Source: Candidatus Eremiobacterota bacterium
Lineage (GTDB): Bacteria > Vulcanimicrobiota > Vulcanimicrobiia > Vulcanimicrobiales > Vulcanimicrobiaceae
DNA: 64,000 nucleotides
Reading direction: 5' to 3'
NCBI GenBank assembly: GCA_019240525.1
Contig: JAFAYE010000001.1
Location: forward strand, 2,639,300-2,703,299
A program made the position numbers and the translations under genes. Below, piece after piece: positions 17,285-26,349 of the stretch. The number at the start of each line of letters is the position of its first letter. Positions within the stretch are counted from its first letter, which is position 1. Under the pieces are notes generated by a model that had not been told where the DNA came from, searched no databases, and saw only the letters and a program-made list of their open reading frames with translations.

Positions 17285-18469
17285 CTACGGGGTCGACGGC
17301 AGACAGCCGTTAGGAACGGCCTTGCAGCTGGTGATTCCGGTGGGGGCTTGGCCGGTGGCAAAGGGTGAGCCCGGAACGGGCGTCAGCATTCCCGAGCGCG
17401 CGTCGATGGAGAAGGCCGACACATCGTTCGCACCGGTATTGGTTACGTAAACAAAGCGGTTTGATGGGTCGACTACGACGTCGAAAGGCGTGCTGCCGAC
17501 GCTGTATGGCGAGCCCGCTACCGCGATTAACGCACCGGTTGCCGGATCGATGCGATACGCCGAAACGTTGTACGAACTATTGTTGGCGACGTACGCGAAG
17601 CCGTTCTTGGCGTCGGCGACGCCGATCGGCGCGGAACCTGCGCTAAACGGCGATCCCGGCGCTTGGGTCAGTGCGCCCGTCGAAGCATCGATCGTGTACG
17701 CGGAAACGGCGCCGCTCAAAAAATCGGTGACTTGGAGAAATTTGCCATTTTGCGTCACTGCTACGCCGTAGGGCCACGCGCCGGCGGCGAACGGCGAGCC
17801 GGCAATCGCGGTGAGAGCGCCGGTTGTTTCGTCGATCTGATAGGCTGAAACTGCGGCGTCTTTGAGGTTGGCAACGTAGGCATACGGCGCTTTCGGATCG
17901 ACGGCGATATATTCGGGACCATCGGCAGTTGGAAACGGCGAACTTTTCAATGCTTTTAGTGCACCGGTTTGTTGGTCGATGGCGTAGCCGGAGATGTCGG
18001 TGGAGTCGAAGTTGGTAACGTAGGCGAACTTGCCATGATTGTCGATCCCAACGTCGTGCGGAAGCATGCCCGCTTTGAACGGCGAACCTGGAATCTTTGT
18101 CAATGCTCCAGTTTGTGGATTCACGGCAAATGCAGTGACGTTGTGCGATTCATTGTTCGGAACATAGGCAAACTTGCCGGTGGGATCGATCGTGATGTTG
18201 TTGGGGCCTTTGCCCGTGTGGAACGATCCCGAGACGCTTGTAAGCGCACCGGTCGCCGTGTCGATCGAATACGCCGCGATCGCGTTGGAGTTTGAGTCGA
18301 CGACATACAAGAACTCCGCGCTCGCCTTCGCCGCCGCTGAGGAAGCGAACGTTGACGTCGCTTGCGGTGGCACCCCTCCCGCACAGGCAGAGAAGAGGGC
18401 AGCGACTGCTGCACCGACCGCCGCGTGCAATATGGGACGCGATGCTTTTGCTTTCGTCATTCGGGCCAT
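17285..18469 (-). CDS. Lactonase-type seven-bladed beta-propeller lipoprotein
   Basis: 394 residues, lipobox FSA-Cys29. It has seven or more repeats of the form DPTGKFAYVPNNESHNVTAF, then TGALTKIPGSPF, as in the YVTN/6-phosphogluconolactonase (PF10282) family. Such propellers are often surface proteins rather than enzymes. Catalytic residues of true 6-phosphogluconolactonase cannot be judged here. It is convergent with the phosphoesterase gene, with only six bases between stops. Confidence 0.88.
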   Translation of the reverse strand: MARMTKAKASRPILHAAVGAAVAALFSACAGGVPPQATSTFASSAAAKASAEFLYVVDSNSNAIAAYSIDTATGALTSVSGSFHTGKGPNNITIDPTGKFAYVPNNESHNVTAFAVNPQTGALTKIPGSPFKAGMLPHDVGIDNHGKFAYVTNFDSTDISGYAIDQQTGALKALKSSPFPTADGPEYIAVDPKAPYAYVANLKDAAVSAYQIDETTGALTAIAGSPFAAGAWPYGVAVTQNGKFLQVTDFLSGAVSAYTIDASTGALTQAPGSPFSAGSAPIGVADAKNGFAYVANNSSYNVSAYRIDPATGALIAVAGSPYSVGSTPFDVVVDPSNRFVYVTNTGANDVSAFSIDARSGMLTPVPGSPFATGQAPTGITSCKAVPNGCLPSTP

Positions 18470-18504
18470 GTGCGGCGGCGCATGGGTCGCGCCCTTGTCT
18501 CGTG

Positions 18505-18586
18505 CCCTTCGACAGGCGCACGATGATAATTTTAGCTCAGGATGATCCTTCGACAGGCTCGCCCTTCGACAAGCTCAGGATGACAC
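18505..18586. repeat. Short-repeat cluster overlapping the 3' end of the MFS gene
   Basis: Three copies or part copies of the unit. The last lies over 18561-18586, and its TGTCATCCTGAGC complement contributes the final codons and the TGA stop of the transporter gene. Confidence 0.88.
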
Positions 18587-19849
18587 GGAGGGTGAAAAGG
18601 CGAGGCCGCGGTTCTCTTTTCGGACTCGATAGCCGATCGCGGTTAGGATCAAGACGCACGTCACGATAACGGCGGCTGCGACGGCGAGGGCGGCGGCATA
18701 GTTTGGCGCGCCGCCGGCCGGCGCGAGTTTTATTGCGAGAATCGCTTCGATCTGCGGCACGCCGGCAGCAATGAGATTTCCGAACTGATATGTGAATCCG
18801 GGAAACGTTCCGCGGACGTCGGCCGGCGAGAGCTCGTTGAGGTGCGCGGGGATCACGCCCCAGCAGCCTTGCACGGCCAGCTGCATCACGAAGACGCCTG
18901 CCGCCAGCGCTACTGCGGTGTGGCTAAGCGCCCAGAGCGGGATCGCGCAGCCGGCCAGCGCGGCCGCAGTCATGACCATAAGGCGGCGCCCATAGCGTTC
19001 GGAAATTGCACCCATGGCCGTCGAGCCGCAGATCGCGCCGATCGCACCGATGATGGCCAAGAGTGACGTGGCACCGGGCGCGAAGCCGTGTTGCTTCTGC
19101 AAGAAGGTGGCGTAAAGATCTTGCGTGCCGTGCGACAGGGCATTGAGTGCAGCCATGAAGGCGATAGCGTAGACGAAAAGCGGCCAGTGCGCCGCGAGAC
19201 TCTTGAGCAAGAAGCGCGGCGTGGCCCCGATCTTTTGCGCGCGACCGGCGAGCCACACGGGCGACTCGGGAACGCCGGAGCGAATGTAGAGAATCAGCAG
19301 CGCGGGCAATGCGCCTAACACGAAGAGCGCGCGCCAGTCCCAATGCGTGAACGTGAAGACGCCGTAGTAGGCTGCTGCGGCAAGCAAAAAGCCGCACATG
19401 TAGCCGCTTTGGAGCATGCCGCCGATAAAGCCGCGCCGATGTGCCGGTAGCGATTCCATCGTCAGGGCCGCGCCGAGTCCCCATTCGCCGCCCATCGCTA
19501 CCCCGTACAGCGCGCGCAAGATGAGGAACGTCGCGAAGTTGGGCGAGAACGCAGTTAGGAGCTGAATCAGCGAATAGAAGCCGATATCGATCATCAGCGG
19601 CGTACGTCGTCCGTACCGATCGCCGAGCCAGCCAAAAAAAAGCGCCCCGATCGGGCGGCAGGCGAGCGTGAGCGTTATGGCAACAGCCACCTCGGCGACG
19701 CTCTTGTTGAACGTCGTCGCGATGCGTGTGATGACAAACGTGAGCAGAAGAAAGTCGAACGCGTCGAGCATCCAGCCCAGAAAAGACGCGATGAACGTTC
19801 GACGGGCGGCGGGCGTCACGCTCGCGCTTTTGGCATACCTCGCGGACAT
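18575..19849 (-). CDS. Major facilitator superfamily transporter
   Basis: 424 residues with 12 predicted helices. The loop 2-3 signature GWLGDRYGRRTPL, the segment RALYGVAMGGEWGLGAALTMESLP and the mid-loop GVPESPVWL place it with the metabolite:H+ symporters related to sialate and carboxylate permeases. The substrate is unknown. The ATG at 19849 lies at the edge of a repeat copy (AAGGATG) and the TGA stop comes from another, so both gene ends abut repeats. A later in-frame start is possible because the first 15 residues are hydrophilic. Confidence 0.85.
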   Translation of the reverse strand: MSARYAKSASVTPAARRTFIASFLGWMLDAFDFLLLTFVITRIATTFNKSVAEVAVAITLTLACRPIGALFFGWLGDRYGRRTPLMIDIGFYSLIQLLTAFSPNFATFLILRALYGVAMGGEWGLGAALTMESLPAHRRGFIGGMLQSGYMCGFLLAAAAYYGVFTFTHWDWRALFVLGALPALLILYIRSGVPESPVWLAGRAQKIGATPRFLLKSLAAHWPLFVYAIAFMAALNALSHGTQDLYATFLQKQHGFAPGATSLLAIIGAIGAICGSTAMGAISERYGRRLMVMTAAALAGCAIPLWALSHTAVALAAGVFVMQLAVQGCWGVIPAHLNELSPADVRGTFPGFTYQFGNLIAAGVPQIEAILAIKLAPAGGAPNYAAALAVAAAVIVTCVLILTAIGYRVRKENRGLAFSPSVSS

Positions 19850-19933
19850 CCTTCGACAGGCTCACCCTTCGACAAGCTCAGGGTGACACAGCGCCCTTCG
19901 ACAGGCGCACCCTTCGACAAGCTCAGGGTGACA
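19849..19933. repeat. Short-repeat cluster upstream of the MFS gene
   Basis: Four copies of the CCTTCGACAGGC / CTTCGACAAGCTCAGGGTGAC unit in tandem. They fill the gap between the transporter start and the end of the next minus-strand gene. Confidence 0.9.
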
Positions 19934-19941
19934 GGGGACGC

Positions 19942-20865
19942 CTAAGGGGAGGCGCTGGGAGATGTCGTTGACGATGGAGTGGGAGATGGAGTGGGCGTGG
20001 TGCCGGGAGGCACTTGTGCGCCGTAGAGTGCGAGCAGCCAGACCTGGCTGTGCCGCACCATGACTCTCGGAACGTTGAACGAGAACTCGATGACGTTCGG
20101 CTGCGGCGTGGTGTATTTCTGATAGCTGCTGCCGAGCATGAACTGATCGATCCGCTTGCCGCGCAGCGACGACTCGTTGTAGAGCTGAAGCGCGAAGACG
20201 CGGCCGGTATACTGCATCGCCGGAAGCGTGTACTGCACGGTCGTGCCGCCGTTGAGTTGAAAGTCCGTATTGCTCTGCAAGCGGATCGCGACGAGCGGCG
20301 TGATATGCATGAACATCGGATTCGGATTGGTCATGTTCGGAAGATCGTGCGGCAACGGCTCCACTTGCACCGTCAGCATGCCGCCGGGAGACGGCGTGGG
20401 CGTGGCACTGTCGCTATCGTCTTCATCGTCGGACGAGGCGCTCGGCGAGGGGCTAGGCGTGGGACTCGGCGTCGCGGTCGCCTTCGACCCGGGCGACGAC
20501 GACGGCGCGGGTGTCGGCATGTTGAACGAGATACTGCAAGTAAACTGTTGAGTGAACTCCGTTACCAGCGGGCACTTCATGCCGCTGGGACCTTGGCCGA
20601 TCGGATATTGCGCTTCGTTGGGTGCAAGCGTCGCGCCGGGGTTGGCGAGTTGTTCTTGTCCGTTCATTCCAACGTTGGGGCCGGAAATCTGATTGTTGCC
20701 CATACCGGAGATACCGCCGCCGCCGATGTTGCCGTTCATCGAACCGGGCTGCGTGACCGGAGGCGCCATCTCGCCGCCCATGCCGCTATCGAGCCCGGAC
20801 ATCCCTTGGCACGAGCCCAAAAGCAAAGCGAGCCCGGCGAAAAGGACGCGCGCATCGTACCACAT
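19942..20865 (-). CDS. Pro/Ser/Thr-rich lipoprotein of unknown function
   Basis: 307 residues from the Met at 20865; lipobox LGS-Cys19. A Gly/Met/Asn-rich stretch (20-75) is followed by a conserved-looking Cys pair, a low-complexity PSPTPSPSPSASSDDEDD linker, a beta-rich domain of about 130 residues (ITPLVAIRLQSNTDFQLNGGTT onward) and a second PTPSPTPS tail. The tail could cross the wall or a surface layer. It starts four bases after thrS, so it is probably cotranscribed; a start at 20886 overlapping thrS is possible. Confidence 0.7.
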   Translation of the reverse strand: MWYDARVLFAGLALLLGSCQGMSGLDSGMGGEMAPPVTQPGSMNGNIGGGGISGMGNNQISGPNVGMNGQEQLANPGATLAPNEAQYPIGQGPSGMKCPLVTEFTQQFTCSISFNMPTPAPSSSPGSKATATPSPTPSPSPSASSDDEDDSDSATPTPSPGGMLTVQVEPLPHDLPNMTNPNPMFMHITPLVAIRLQSNTDFQLNGGTTVQYTLPAMQYTGRVFALQLYNESSLRGKRIDQFMLGSSYQKYTTPQPNVIEFSFNVPRVMVRHSQVWLLALYGAQVPPGTTPTPSPTPSSTTSPSASP

Positions 20866-20869
20866 CGTC

Positions 20870-22594
20870 TTACTGCTTCGTTTCAACTATTCTCCGCAAC
20901 TCTTCGACGAACGACTCGACGGAAATTGTACGCTTCTCTTCGACGCCGCGCTGATTCACGTTCACAGTACCGTCCACAACCTCTTGTTTACCCGTTACTA
21001 AGATGTAGGGCACTTTCTGGGTCTTCCAGTGCCGTATCTTGTAGCCGAGCTTCTCATTACTTTCGTCGAGCTCTACCCGAAAGCCCGCTCCCTCTAGCCG
21101 TGCCGCCACCTCGCGCGCATAACTCCGTTGTTCCTGAGAAATCGCTGTGACGACGACTTGGATCGGAGCCAGCCATGCTGGAAAGGCGCCGCCATAATGC
21201 TCGATCAGTATACCGAAGAAACGCTCCAGCGAGCCCGCAAGTGCCCGGTGAATCATCACGGGCGTCTTGTCGAGCCCGTCGGCATCTCGATACTTTAGCG
21301 CAAATCGAGCAGGCAAGACGAAGTCAACTTGCACGGTGCCGAGCTGCCACGGCCGGCCGATCGCGTCACGCACGTTGATATCGAGCTTGGGACCGTAGAA
21401 CGCCCCGCCTTCCTCGTCGACCTCGAAGGGAAGCTCATAGCGATCGAGCGCTTTGCGAATGGCCTCTTCGGCGATCGCGTCCGTCGGCGTGCGTGCGTTT
21501 TCCGCGCGCCGCGAGAGCACGTATCGTACGTCGCTGAAGCCAAAGGCGGTCATGAGGCGACGAGCTTCCTCGACGGTCTGCTCGAACTCGTGCTGGAGTT
21601 GTTCGGGCGTGCAGAAGAGATGCGCGTCGTCTTGGGTGAAGCCGCGCACCCGCGTCAGACCGTGCATCACGCCCGACCGTTCGAAGCGATAGACCGTGCC
21701 GAACTCCGAGTAGCGCAGGGGCAGGTCGCGATAGCTGTGCAGGCGGCTTCGGTAGATGAGAATGTGTCCTGGACAGTTCATCGGCTTGAGCCGAAACGTC
21801 TGATTCTCGACTTCGATCGGTCCAAACATGTTCTCGGCGAAATTTTCGATATGTCCGGAAATTTCGTAGAGGCGCTCGGAGACGATGTGGGGCGTGACGA
21901 CGGGCTGGTAACCGCGCTCGCGCAAGCCCTCGCGAATAAAGTTTTCGATGATGCCGCGGACGATCGCGCCGTGTGGATGCCAGAATACCAAGCCTCCGCC
22001 GGCGTCTTCTTCGATCGAGAAGAGATCGAGCTCAGCTCCGAGCTTGCGATGGTCGCGTCTCTGCGCTTCTTCGAGGCGAGAAAGGTAGGCCGTAAGGTCG
22101 GCTTGGGAATGCCAGGCGGTGCCGTAAATGCGTTGCAGCATCGGATTCTGCTCGTTGCCGCGCCAGTATGCGCCGGCGACGGTGGTGAGCTTGAATGCGC
22201 CGATCGCGCCGGTTGACTCGGCGTGGCCGCCGCGGCAAAGGTCGGTGAAATCGCCGATGCTGTAGAGCGTGATCGGCTCGCCCTCGGGGATCTCACGCGC
22301 GATCTCGAGCTTGTACGGATTATCCTTGAAGGCGTCGACCGCTTCTTGCCGAGTAACGCCACGTCCGACCATCGGATAATTCGCCTCGACAATCTCGCGC
22401 ATGCGGCTTTCGAGCCGTTGCAGATCGTCGGCTGTGAACGGCGCGACGCGATCGAAATCGTAGTAAAAGCCGTTCTCGATCGAGGGGCCAATGGTCGGTT
22501 TGGCATCCGGAAAGAGGTCTTGCACGGCGTACGCAAGTACGTGCGCAGCCGTATGGCGGAGCTCCGGAAGAGACGGCCGGCGATCGTCAGGCAT
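20870..22594 (-). CDS. thrS: Threonyl-tRNA synthetase without TGS domain
   Basis: It charges tRNA-Thr and edits mischarged Ser. It has 574 residues, against about 640 for forms with a TGS domain; the protein starts close to the editing domain (LRHTAAHVLAYAVQDLFP). Second editing motif: TDLCRGGHAESTG. The class II catalytic core includes RLKPMNCPGHILIY (zinc Cys), FGTVYRFERSGVMHGLTRVRGFTQDD and MIHRALAGSLERFFGILIEHYGG, followed by a C-terminal anticodon-binding domain. The lack of TGS looks natural because no matching frame continues upstream. Confidence 0.95.
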   Translation of the reverse strand: MPDDRRPSLPELRHTAAHVLAYAVQDLFPDAKPTIGPSIENGFYYDFDRVAPFTADDLQRLESRMREIVEANYPMVGRGVTRQEAVDAFKDNPYKLEIAREIPEGEPITLYSIGDFTDLCRGGHAESTGAIGAFKLTTVAGAYWRGNEQNPMLQRIYGTAWHSQADLTAYLSRLEEAQRRDHRKLGAELDLFSIEEDAGGGLVFWHPHGAIVRGIIENFIREGLRERGYQPVVTPHIVSERLYEISGHIENFAENMFGPIEVENQTFRLKPMNCPGHILIYRSRLHSYRDLPLRYSEFGTVYRFERSGVMHGLTRVRGFTQDDAHLFCTPEQLQHEFEQTVEEARRLMTAFGFSDVRYVLSRRAENARTPTDAIAEEAIRKALDRYELPFEVDEEGGAFYGPKLDINVRDAIGRPWQLGTVQVDFVLPARFALKYRDADGLDKTPVMIHRALAGSLERFFGILIEHYGGAFPAWLAPIQVVVTAISQEQRSYAREVAARLEGAGFRVELDESNEKLGYKIRHWKTQKVPYILVTGKQEVVDGTVNVNQRGVEEKRTISVESFVEELRRIVETKQ

Positions 22595-22651
22595 CGGGGT
22601 CGGCGGCTTCGGTTCCTCGCACCTCGACTCCGCTCGGAGACTCCGGGCGTC

Positions 22652-22668
22652 TTAACATGGGGTTAATC
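22652..22668 (+). promoter_or_regulatory. Candidate Pho box upstream of pstS
   Basis: TTAACA and TTAATC occur as direct repeats with five bases between them (11-base period), 51 bases before the pstS start. The layout resembles PhoP-type boxes of phosphate-regulated genes. Only two half sites are clear, so this is tentative. Confidence 0.35.
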
Positions 22669-22718
22669 GAGGTGCCCTTACACTAGGGCGGTACTTACCT
22701 TACATAAGGAGACTTTCT

Positions 22719-23747
22719 GTGAGAGGATCGCTCGTTCGCTGCTTTACGACGGCCGCCATTGCGGTCGCCCTGACCCTGCCGGCTGCGGCCGCAACGCAGC
22801 TGACCGGTGCCGGGTCGAGCTTCGATTACCCGTTCTTTTCCAAAGCCTTTTACGTCTATAACCAGCAGAAGCCCGACGTGACGATCAACTATCAGTCGAT
22901 CGGCAGTGGAGGCGGCATTCAGCAGTTCACCGCAAAGAACGTCGATTTCGGCGCGACCGACGTTCCCATGAACGCCGACGAGCTGGCCCGCGCCGGCCAA
23001 CCCGTATTGCAGATTCCGGTGACGTTAGGCGGCGCCGCCGTGGCCTACAACGTGCCGGGCCTGAGCGGTCCGATCCACCTGACGCGGCAGATCGTTGCCG
23101 ACATCTACCTTGGTAAAATTCTCAAGTGGAACGACCCTCGTATCGCCGCGCTCAACCGTGGCATGCGGCTGCCCGACATGTCGATCGTCGTCGTGCATCG
23201 TTCCGACGGCTCGGGCACGAGCTATATCTTCACCGACTTCCTGAGCCACGTTTCGCCCGACTGGAAGAGCCGGGTCGGCACCGGTAAAAGCGTTTCCTGG
23301 CCGGCGCCCAGTTCGGTTGGCGCCAAGGGCAACGAAGGCGTAGCCGGACAGGTGCGCACCACTCCCGGCGCGATCGGTTATGTCGAGCTCGCGTACGTTC
23401 TCGAAAATCACATGGATGCGGCGGTCCTGCAAAACCGCTCCGGCAAGTGGGTTGCTTGTTCGACCGGCACCGTGGCTGCAGCCGCCGCCACCAAACCAAG
23501 CGTTAGCCCAAAAAACTTCTCGATCGTCGACAGCCCCGGAGCCAACTCGTATCCGATTTCGGGCTACTCTTGGATCGTAGTCTACAAGAAACCAGCGGAT
23601 GCCGCGCGCGCGAAGCTGCTCTATGAGGTGCTTTTGTGGCTCGTCGGACCGCAAGGCCAGTCGAACGCGAAATCGGTCGATTACGTGCCGTTGCCGGTGA
23701 ACGTTCAGAACGCCGCTGCGGCAACGCTGCGGCAAATGCAGCGCTAA
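22719..23747 (+). CDS. pstS: Phosphate ABC transporter substrate-binding protein
   Basis: 342 residues, a periplasmic phosphate-binding protein with a cleavable signal peptide ending near AAA-ATQ. Family segments: LTGAGSSFDYPFFSKAFYVY, INYQSIGSGGGIQQF, VDFGATDVPM, and VHRSDGSGTSYIFTDFLS, which carries the phosphate ligands. The GTG start has AAGGAG seven bases upstream. It heads the pstSCAB operon. Confidence 0.95.
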   Translation: MRGSLVRCFTTAAIAVALTLPAAAATQLTGAGSSFDYPFFSKAFYVYNQQKPDVTINYQSIGSGGGIQQFTAKNVDFGATDVPMNADELARAGQPVLQIPVTLGGAAVAYNVPGLSGPIHLTRQIVADIYLGKILKWNDPRIAALNRGMRLPDMSIVVVHRSDGSGTSYIFTDFLSHVSPDWKSRVGTGKSVSWPAPSSVGAKGNEGVAGQVRTTPGAIGYVELAYVLENHMDAAVLQNRSGKWVACSTGTVAAAAATKPSVSPKNFSIVDSPGANSYPISGYSWIVVYKKPADAARAKLLYEVLLWLVGPQGQSNAKSVDYVPLPVNVQNAAAATLRQMQR

Positions 23748-24698
23748 TTGAATTCGGAGGTAAGCGAGCCGCGCTTTCGGCGCGTCGCCCGCTTCGTTAG
23801 CGCGGCCGACCGCGGCTTTGCCGCGGTCGTTTACGGCGGGAGCATTCTTTTCGCACTGCTGATCGTCGGACTGTTCGTCGAGCTCGTGCTTGGATCGTGG
23901 CCGTCGATCGTCCACTTCGGCCCCGCCTTCATCTGGAAGAGCGCCTGGGACCCGAGCACGAGTAAGTTCGGCGCACTGCCGATGATCTACGGGACGGTCG
24001 TCACCTCGTTCATCGCGATCGTCTTGGCGGCGTTCGTCGGGATCATGGCCGCCGTCTTTCTCGCGGACTTCGCGCCGCGTTGGCTTGCGGCGCCGCTCTC
24101 GTTTCTTATCGAGCTCCTCGCCGCGGTACCCAGCGTCGTCTATGGCCTGTGGGGGCTCTTCGTGCTCTCGCCGTTCGTCCGCACCGCAATCGGACCGGCG
24201 CTGCAAAAGGTGCTCGGCTGGACGCCGCTTTTTGCGGGGCCAATTTACGGCGTTGGGTTACTAACCGCTGGAATCATTCTTGCGCTGATGATCGTCCCGA
24301 CGGTTACCGCGATCTCGCGAGATGTCATCGTGGCGATTCCGCGCGACCTGCGCGAGGCATCGATGGCACTAGGGTCGACCAAGTGGGAGACGGCAACGCG
24401 CGTGGTATTGCCGGCGGCCCGGGTCGGCATTTTTGGTGCGTGCGTGTTGGCGTTGGGCCGCGCGTTGGGCGAAACAATCGCGGTCACGATGGTGATCGGC
24501 AACCGGCCGCAAATTTCTGCGTCGCTCTTTGCTCCGTCGTACACGCTTGCCAGCGTGATCGCCAACGAGTTCACGGAAGCGACGACGAGTATTTACATTA
24601 GCGCGCTCATCGAGCTGGGCTTGATTCTCTTCATCGTGAGCATCGTCGTCAACGGCTTGGCGCGATTGATGATCTGGCGCGTGCGGGGCTCGAGTTGA
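23748..24698 (+). CDS. pstC: Phosphate ABC transporter permease PstC
   Basis: 316 residues, six membrane helices, with the ABC permease EAA loop (IPRDLREASMALGSTKWETATRVVLP). The TTG start at 23748 follows the pstS stop without a gap. It forms the channel with PstA. Confidence 0.93.
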   Translation: MNSEVSEPRFRRVARFVSAADRGFAAVVYGGSILFALLIVGLFVELVLGSWPSIVHFGPAFIWKSAWDPSTSKFGALPMIYGTVVTSFIAIVLAAFVGIMAAVFLADFAPRWLAAPLSFLIELLAAVPSVVYGLWGLFVLSPFVRTAIGPALQKVLGWTPLFAGPIYGVGLLTAGIILALMIVPTVTAISRDVIVAIPRDLREASMALGSTKWETATRVVLPAARVGIFGACVLALGRALGETIAVTMVIGNRPQISASLFAPSYTLASVIANEFTEATTSIYISALIELGLILFIVSIVVNGLARLMIWRVRGSS

Positions 24699-25564
24699 GC
24701 GTCGAGATGATGCGCTATCACCGACTGCGACAGCGGCGGGCGCTGGGATCGCTCGGAACGGCGTTGGCGCTGCTCTGCGCCGTCCTGGCCGCCGGTGCGC
24801 TCCTCGCAATTTTAGGCTATGTCGTCGTGCAAGGCATCGGCGCGATCAATTGGGCGTTCTTGACGCAGCTGCCGCATCCGATCGGCGTGCCCGGCGGAGG
24901 CGTGGGCAACGGCATACTTGGGACGTTCATCATCATCGGAATCGCAACGGCGATGGCCGTACCGATCGGTCTGCTCACCGGGATTTACTTAGCGCTCTTC
25001 GGGCGTGGCCCAATTCCCGAGGCGCTGCGATTCATGTCCGACGTGTTGTCGGGGGTACCGAGCATCGCAATCGGCTTGTTCGCTTATGCGGTACTCGTCG
25101 CGCCGCTCAAGCATTTCTCGGCGTTCTCCGCGTCGTTCGCCTTTATGATGCTGATGTTGCCGTTGATGGTTCGCACGTCGGAGCAGGCGATTCGTTCGGT
25201 GCCGCAGACGGTGCGCGAGGGCGCGCTGGCGCTCGGCATGTCAAATTTTCGCGCGACCATTTACATCGTCGTTCCGACTGCGCGGCCGGCGATCATCACC
25301 GCGTTGCTCTTGGCCATTGCTCGCGTTACCGGCGAGACGGCACCGCTGCTCTTTACGGCGTTCGGCACGCAGTATTGGGAGACGAACCCGAATCATCCGA
25401 TGGCGGTCTTGGCGCTCCAAGTCTTCAACTACGCCATTTCGCCGTATCCTGACTGGCAGGCGCAGGCGTGGGCCGGCGCGCTGCTGCTGGTGGCTGCGGT
25501 CTTCGTGCTGAGCTTAGGAGCGAGATTGATGCTGCGACGTGCGATGCGAGGGCTCGAGAGTTGA
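24695..25564 (+). CDS. pstA: Phosphate ABC transporter permease PstA
   Basis: 289 residues, six helices, with an EAA loop ([26 protein letters not shown]) and the [13 protein letters not shown] segment typical of PstA. The TTG start overlaps the pstC stop as TTGA; ATGs at 24707 and 24710 are alternatives. The overlap suggests coupled translation. Confidence 0.93.
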   Translation: MSVEMMRYHRLRQRRALGSLGTALALLCAVLAAGALLAILGYVVVQGIGAINWAFLTQLPHPIGVPGGGVGNGILGTFIIIGIATAMAVPIGLLTGIYLALFGRGPIPEALRFMSDVLSGVPSIAIGLFAYAVLVAPLKHFSAFSASFAFMMLMLPLMVRTSEQAIRSVPQTVREGALALGMSNFRATIYIVVPTARPAIITALLLAIARVTGETAPLLFTAFGTQYWETNPNHPMAVLALQVFNYAISPYPDWQAQAWAGALLLVAAVFVLSLGARLMLRRAMRGLES

Positions 25565-26349
25565 CCGCGGCTGCGCCGGCAATCGGCGCACTGCTGATGA
25601 CCGAAGATCTGAGCGCCTACTACGGAGAGCGCGAAGCAGTCGGTAACGTTTCGCTTACGTTCGCGCGCAAGGCCGTGACGGCCGTCATCGGGCCCTCCGG
25701 CTGCGGCAAGACAACGCTGTTGCGCTGTTTGAATCGCATTCACGAAGTGGCGTTCGATGCGCGCGTTGCGGGCCGCGTCTTGCTCGATGGCGACGACATC
25801 TATGCGAGCGACGTCGACCCAATGGCCATCCGCCGGCGCGTCGGCATGGTGTTTCAGCGCCCCAATCCTTTCCCAACGCTCTCCATCTTGGACAATACGC
25901 TTTCCTGTGCCGGCAGAACATTGACGCGGCGGCAAAGACTTGAGTGCGCGGAGCGTGCGTTGCATTCCGCGGCGTTGTGGGACGAGGTGAAGGATAAGCT
26001 GCGCTCAAGCCCGCTGCGCCTCTCCGGCGGACAGCAGCAGCGCCTCTGCATCGCGCGGGCGATTGCGGCCGAGCCCGAAGTATTGCTGATGGACGAGCCG
26101 ACGGCATCGCTCGATCCAATCGCGACGGCGGTTATCGAAGAGCTGATGTCGCGACTGTCGGACGATTTTACGATTGTGGCCGTGACGCACAACATGCAGC
26201 AGGCCGCGCGCGTGAGCGACTACACCGCATTCATGCTTGCGGACCAAGACGGCGTCGGCCGCCTGATTGAGGTGGATGAGACCGCGAAGCTATTTACAAA
26301 GCCGGCCGATCGGCGAACCGAGGATTACATCACCGGAAGGTTCGGTTAG
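25561..26349 (+). CDS. pstB: Phosphate ABC transporter ATP-binding protein
   Basis: 262 residues from a TTG that overlaps the pstA stop as TTGA, the same arrangement as pstC-pstA; the ATG at 25597 ([11 protein letters not shown]) is an alternative. Walker [10 protein letters not shown], signature [14 protein letters not shown], Walker [14 protein letters not shown] and the switch His (VTHNMQQA) are intact. phoU, often next in such operons, is absent. Its 3' end overlaps the convergent peptidase gene by 20 bases. Confidence 0.93.
   Translation: MTAAAPAIGALLMTEDLSAYYGEREAVGNVSLTFARKAVTAVIGPSGCGKTTLLRCLNRIHEVAFDARVAGRVLLDGDDIYASDVDPMAIRRRVGMVFQRPNPFPTLSILDNTLSCAGRTLTRRQRLECAERALHSAALWDEVKDKLRSSPLRLSGGQQQRLCIARAIAAEPEVLLMDEPTASLDPIATAVIEELMSRLSDDFTIVAVTHNMQQAARVSDYTAFMLADQDGVGRLIEVDETAKLFTKPADRRTEDYITGRFG

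Noticed and set aside
20014-21150. Plus-strand open frame of 378 codons
   Set aside because: Antisense to the Pro/Ser/Thr-rich lipoprotein and thrS; composition is that of a shadow frame.
23025-24206. Minus-strand open frame of 393 codons
   Set aside because: Antisense to pstS and pstC; highly charged shadow frame.
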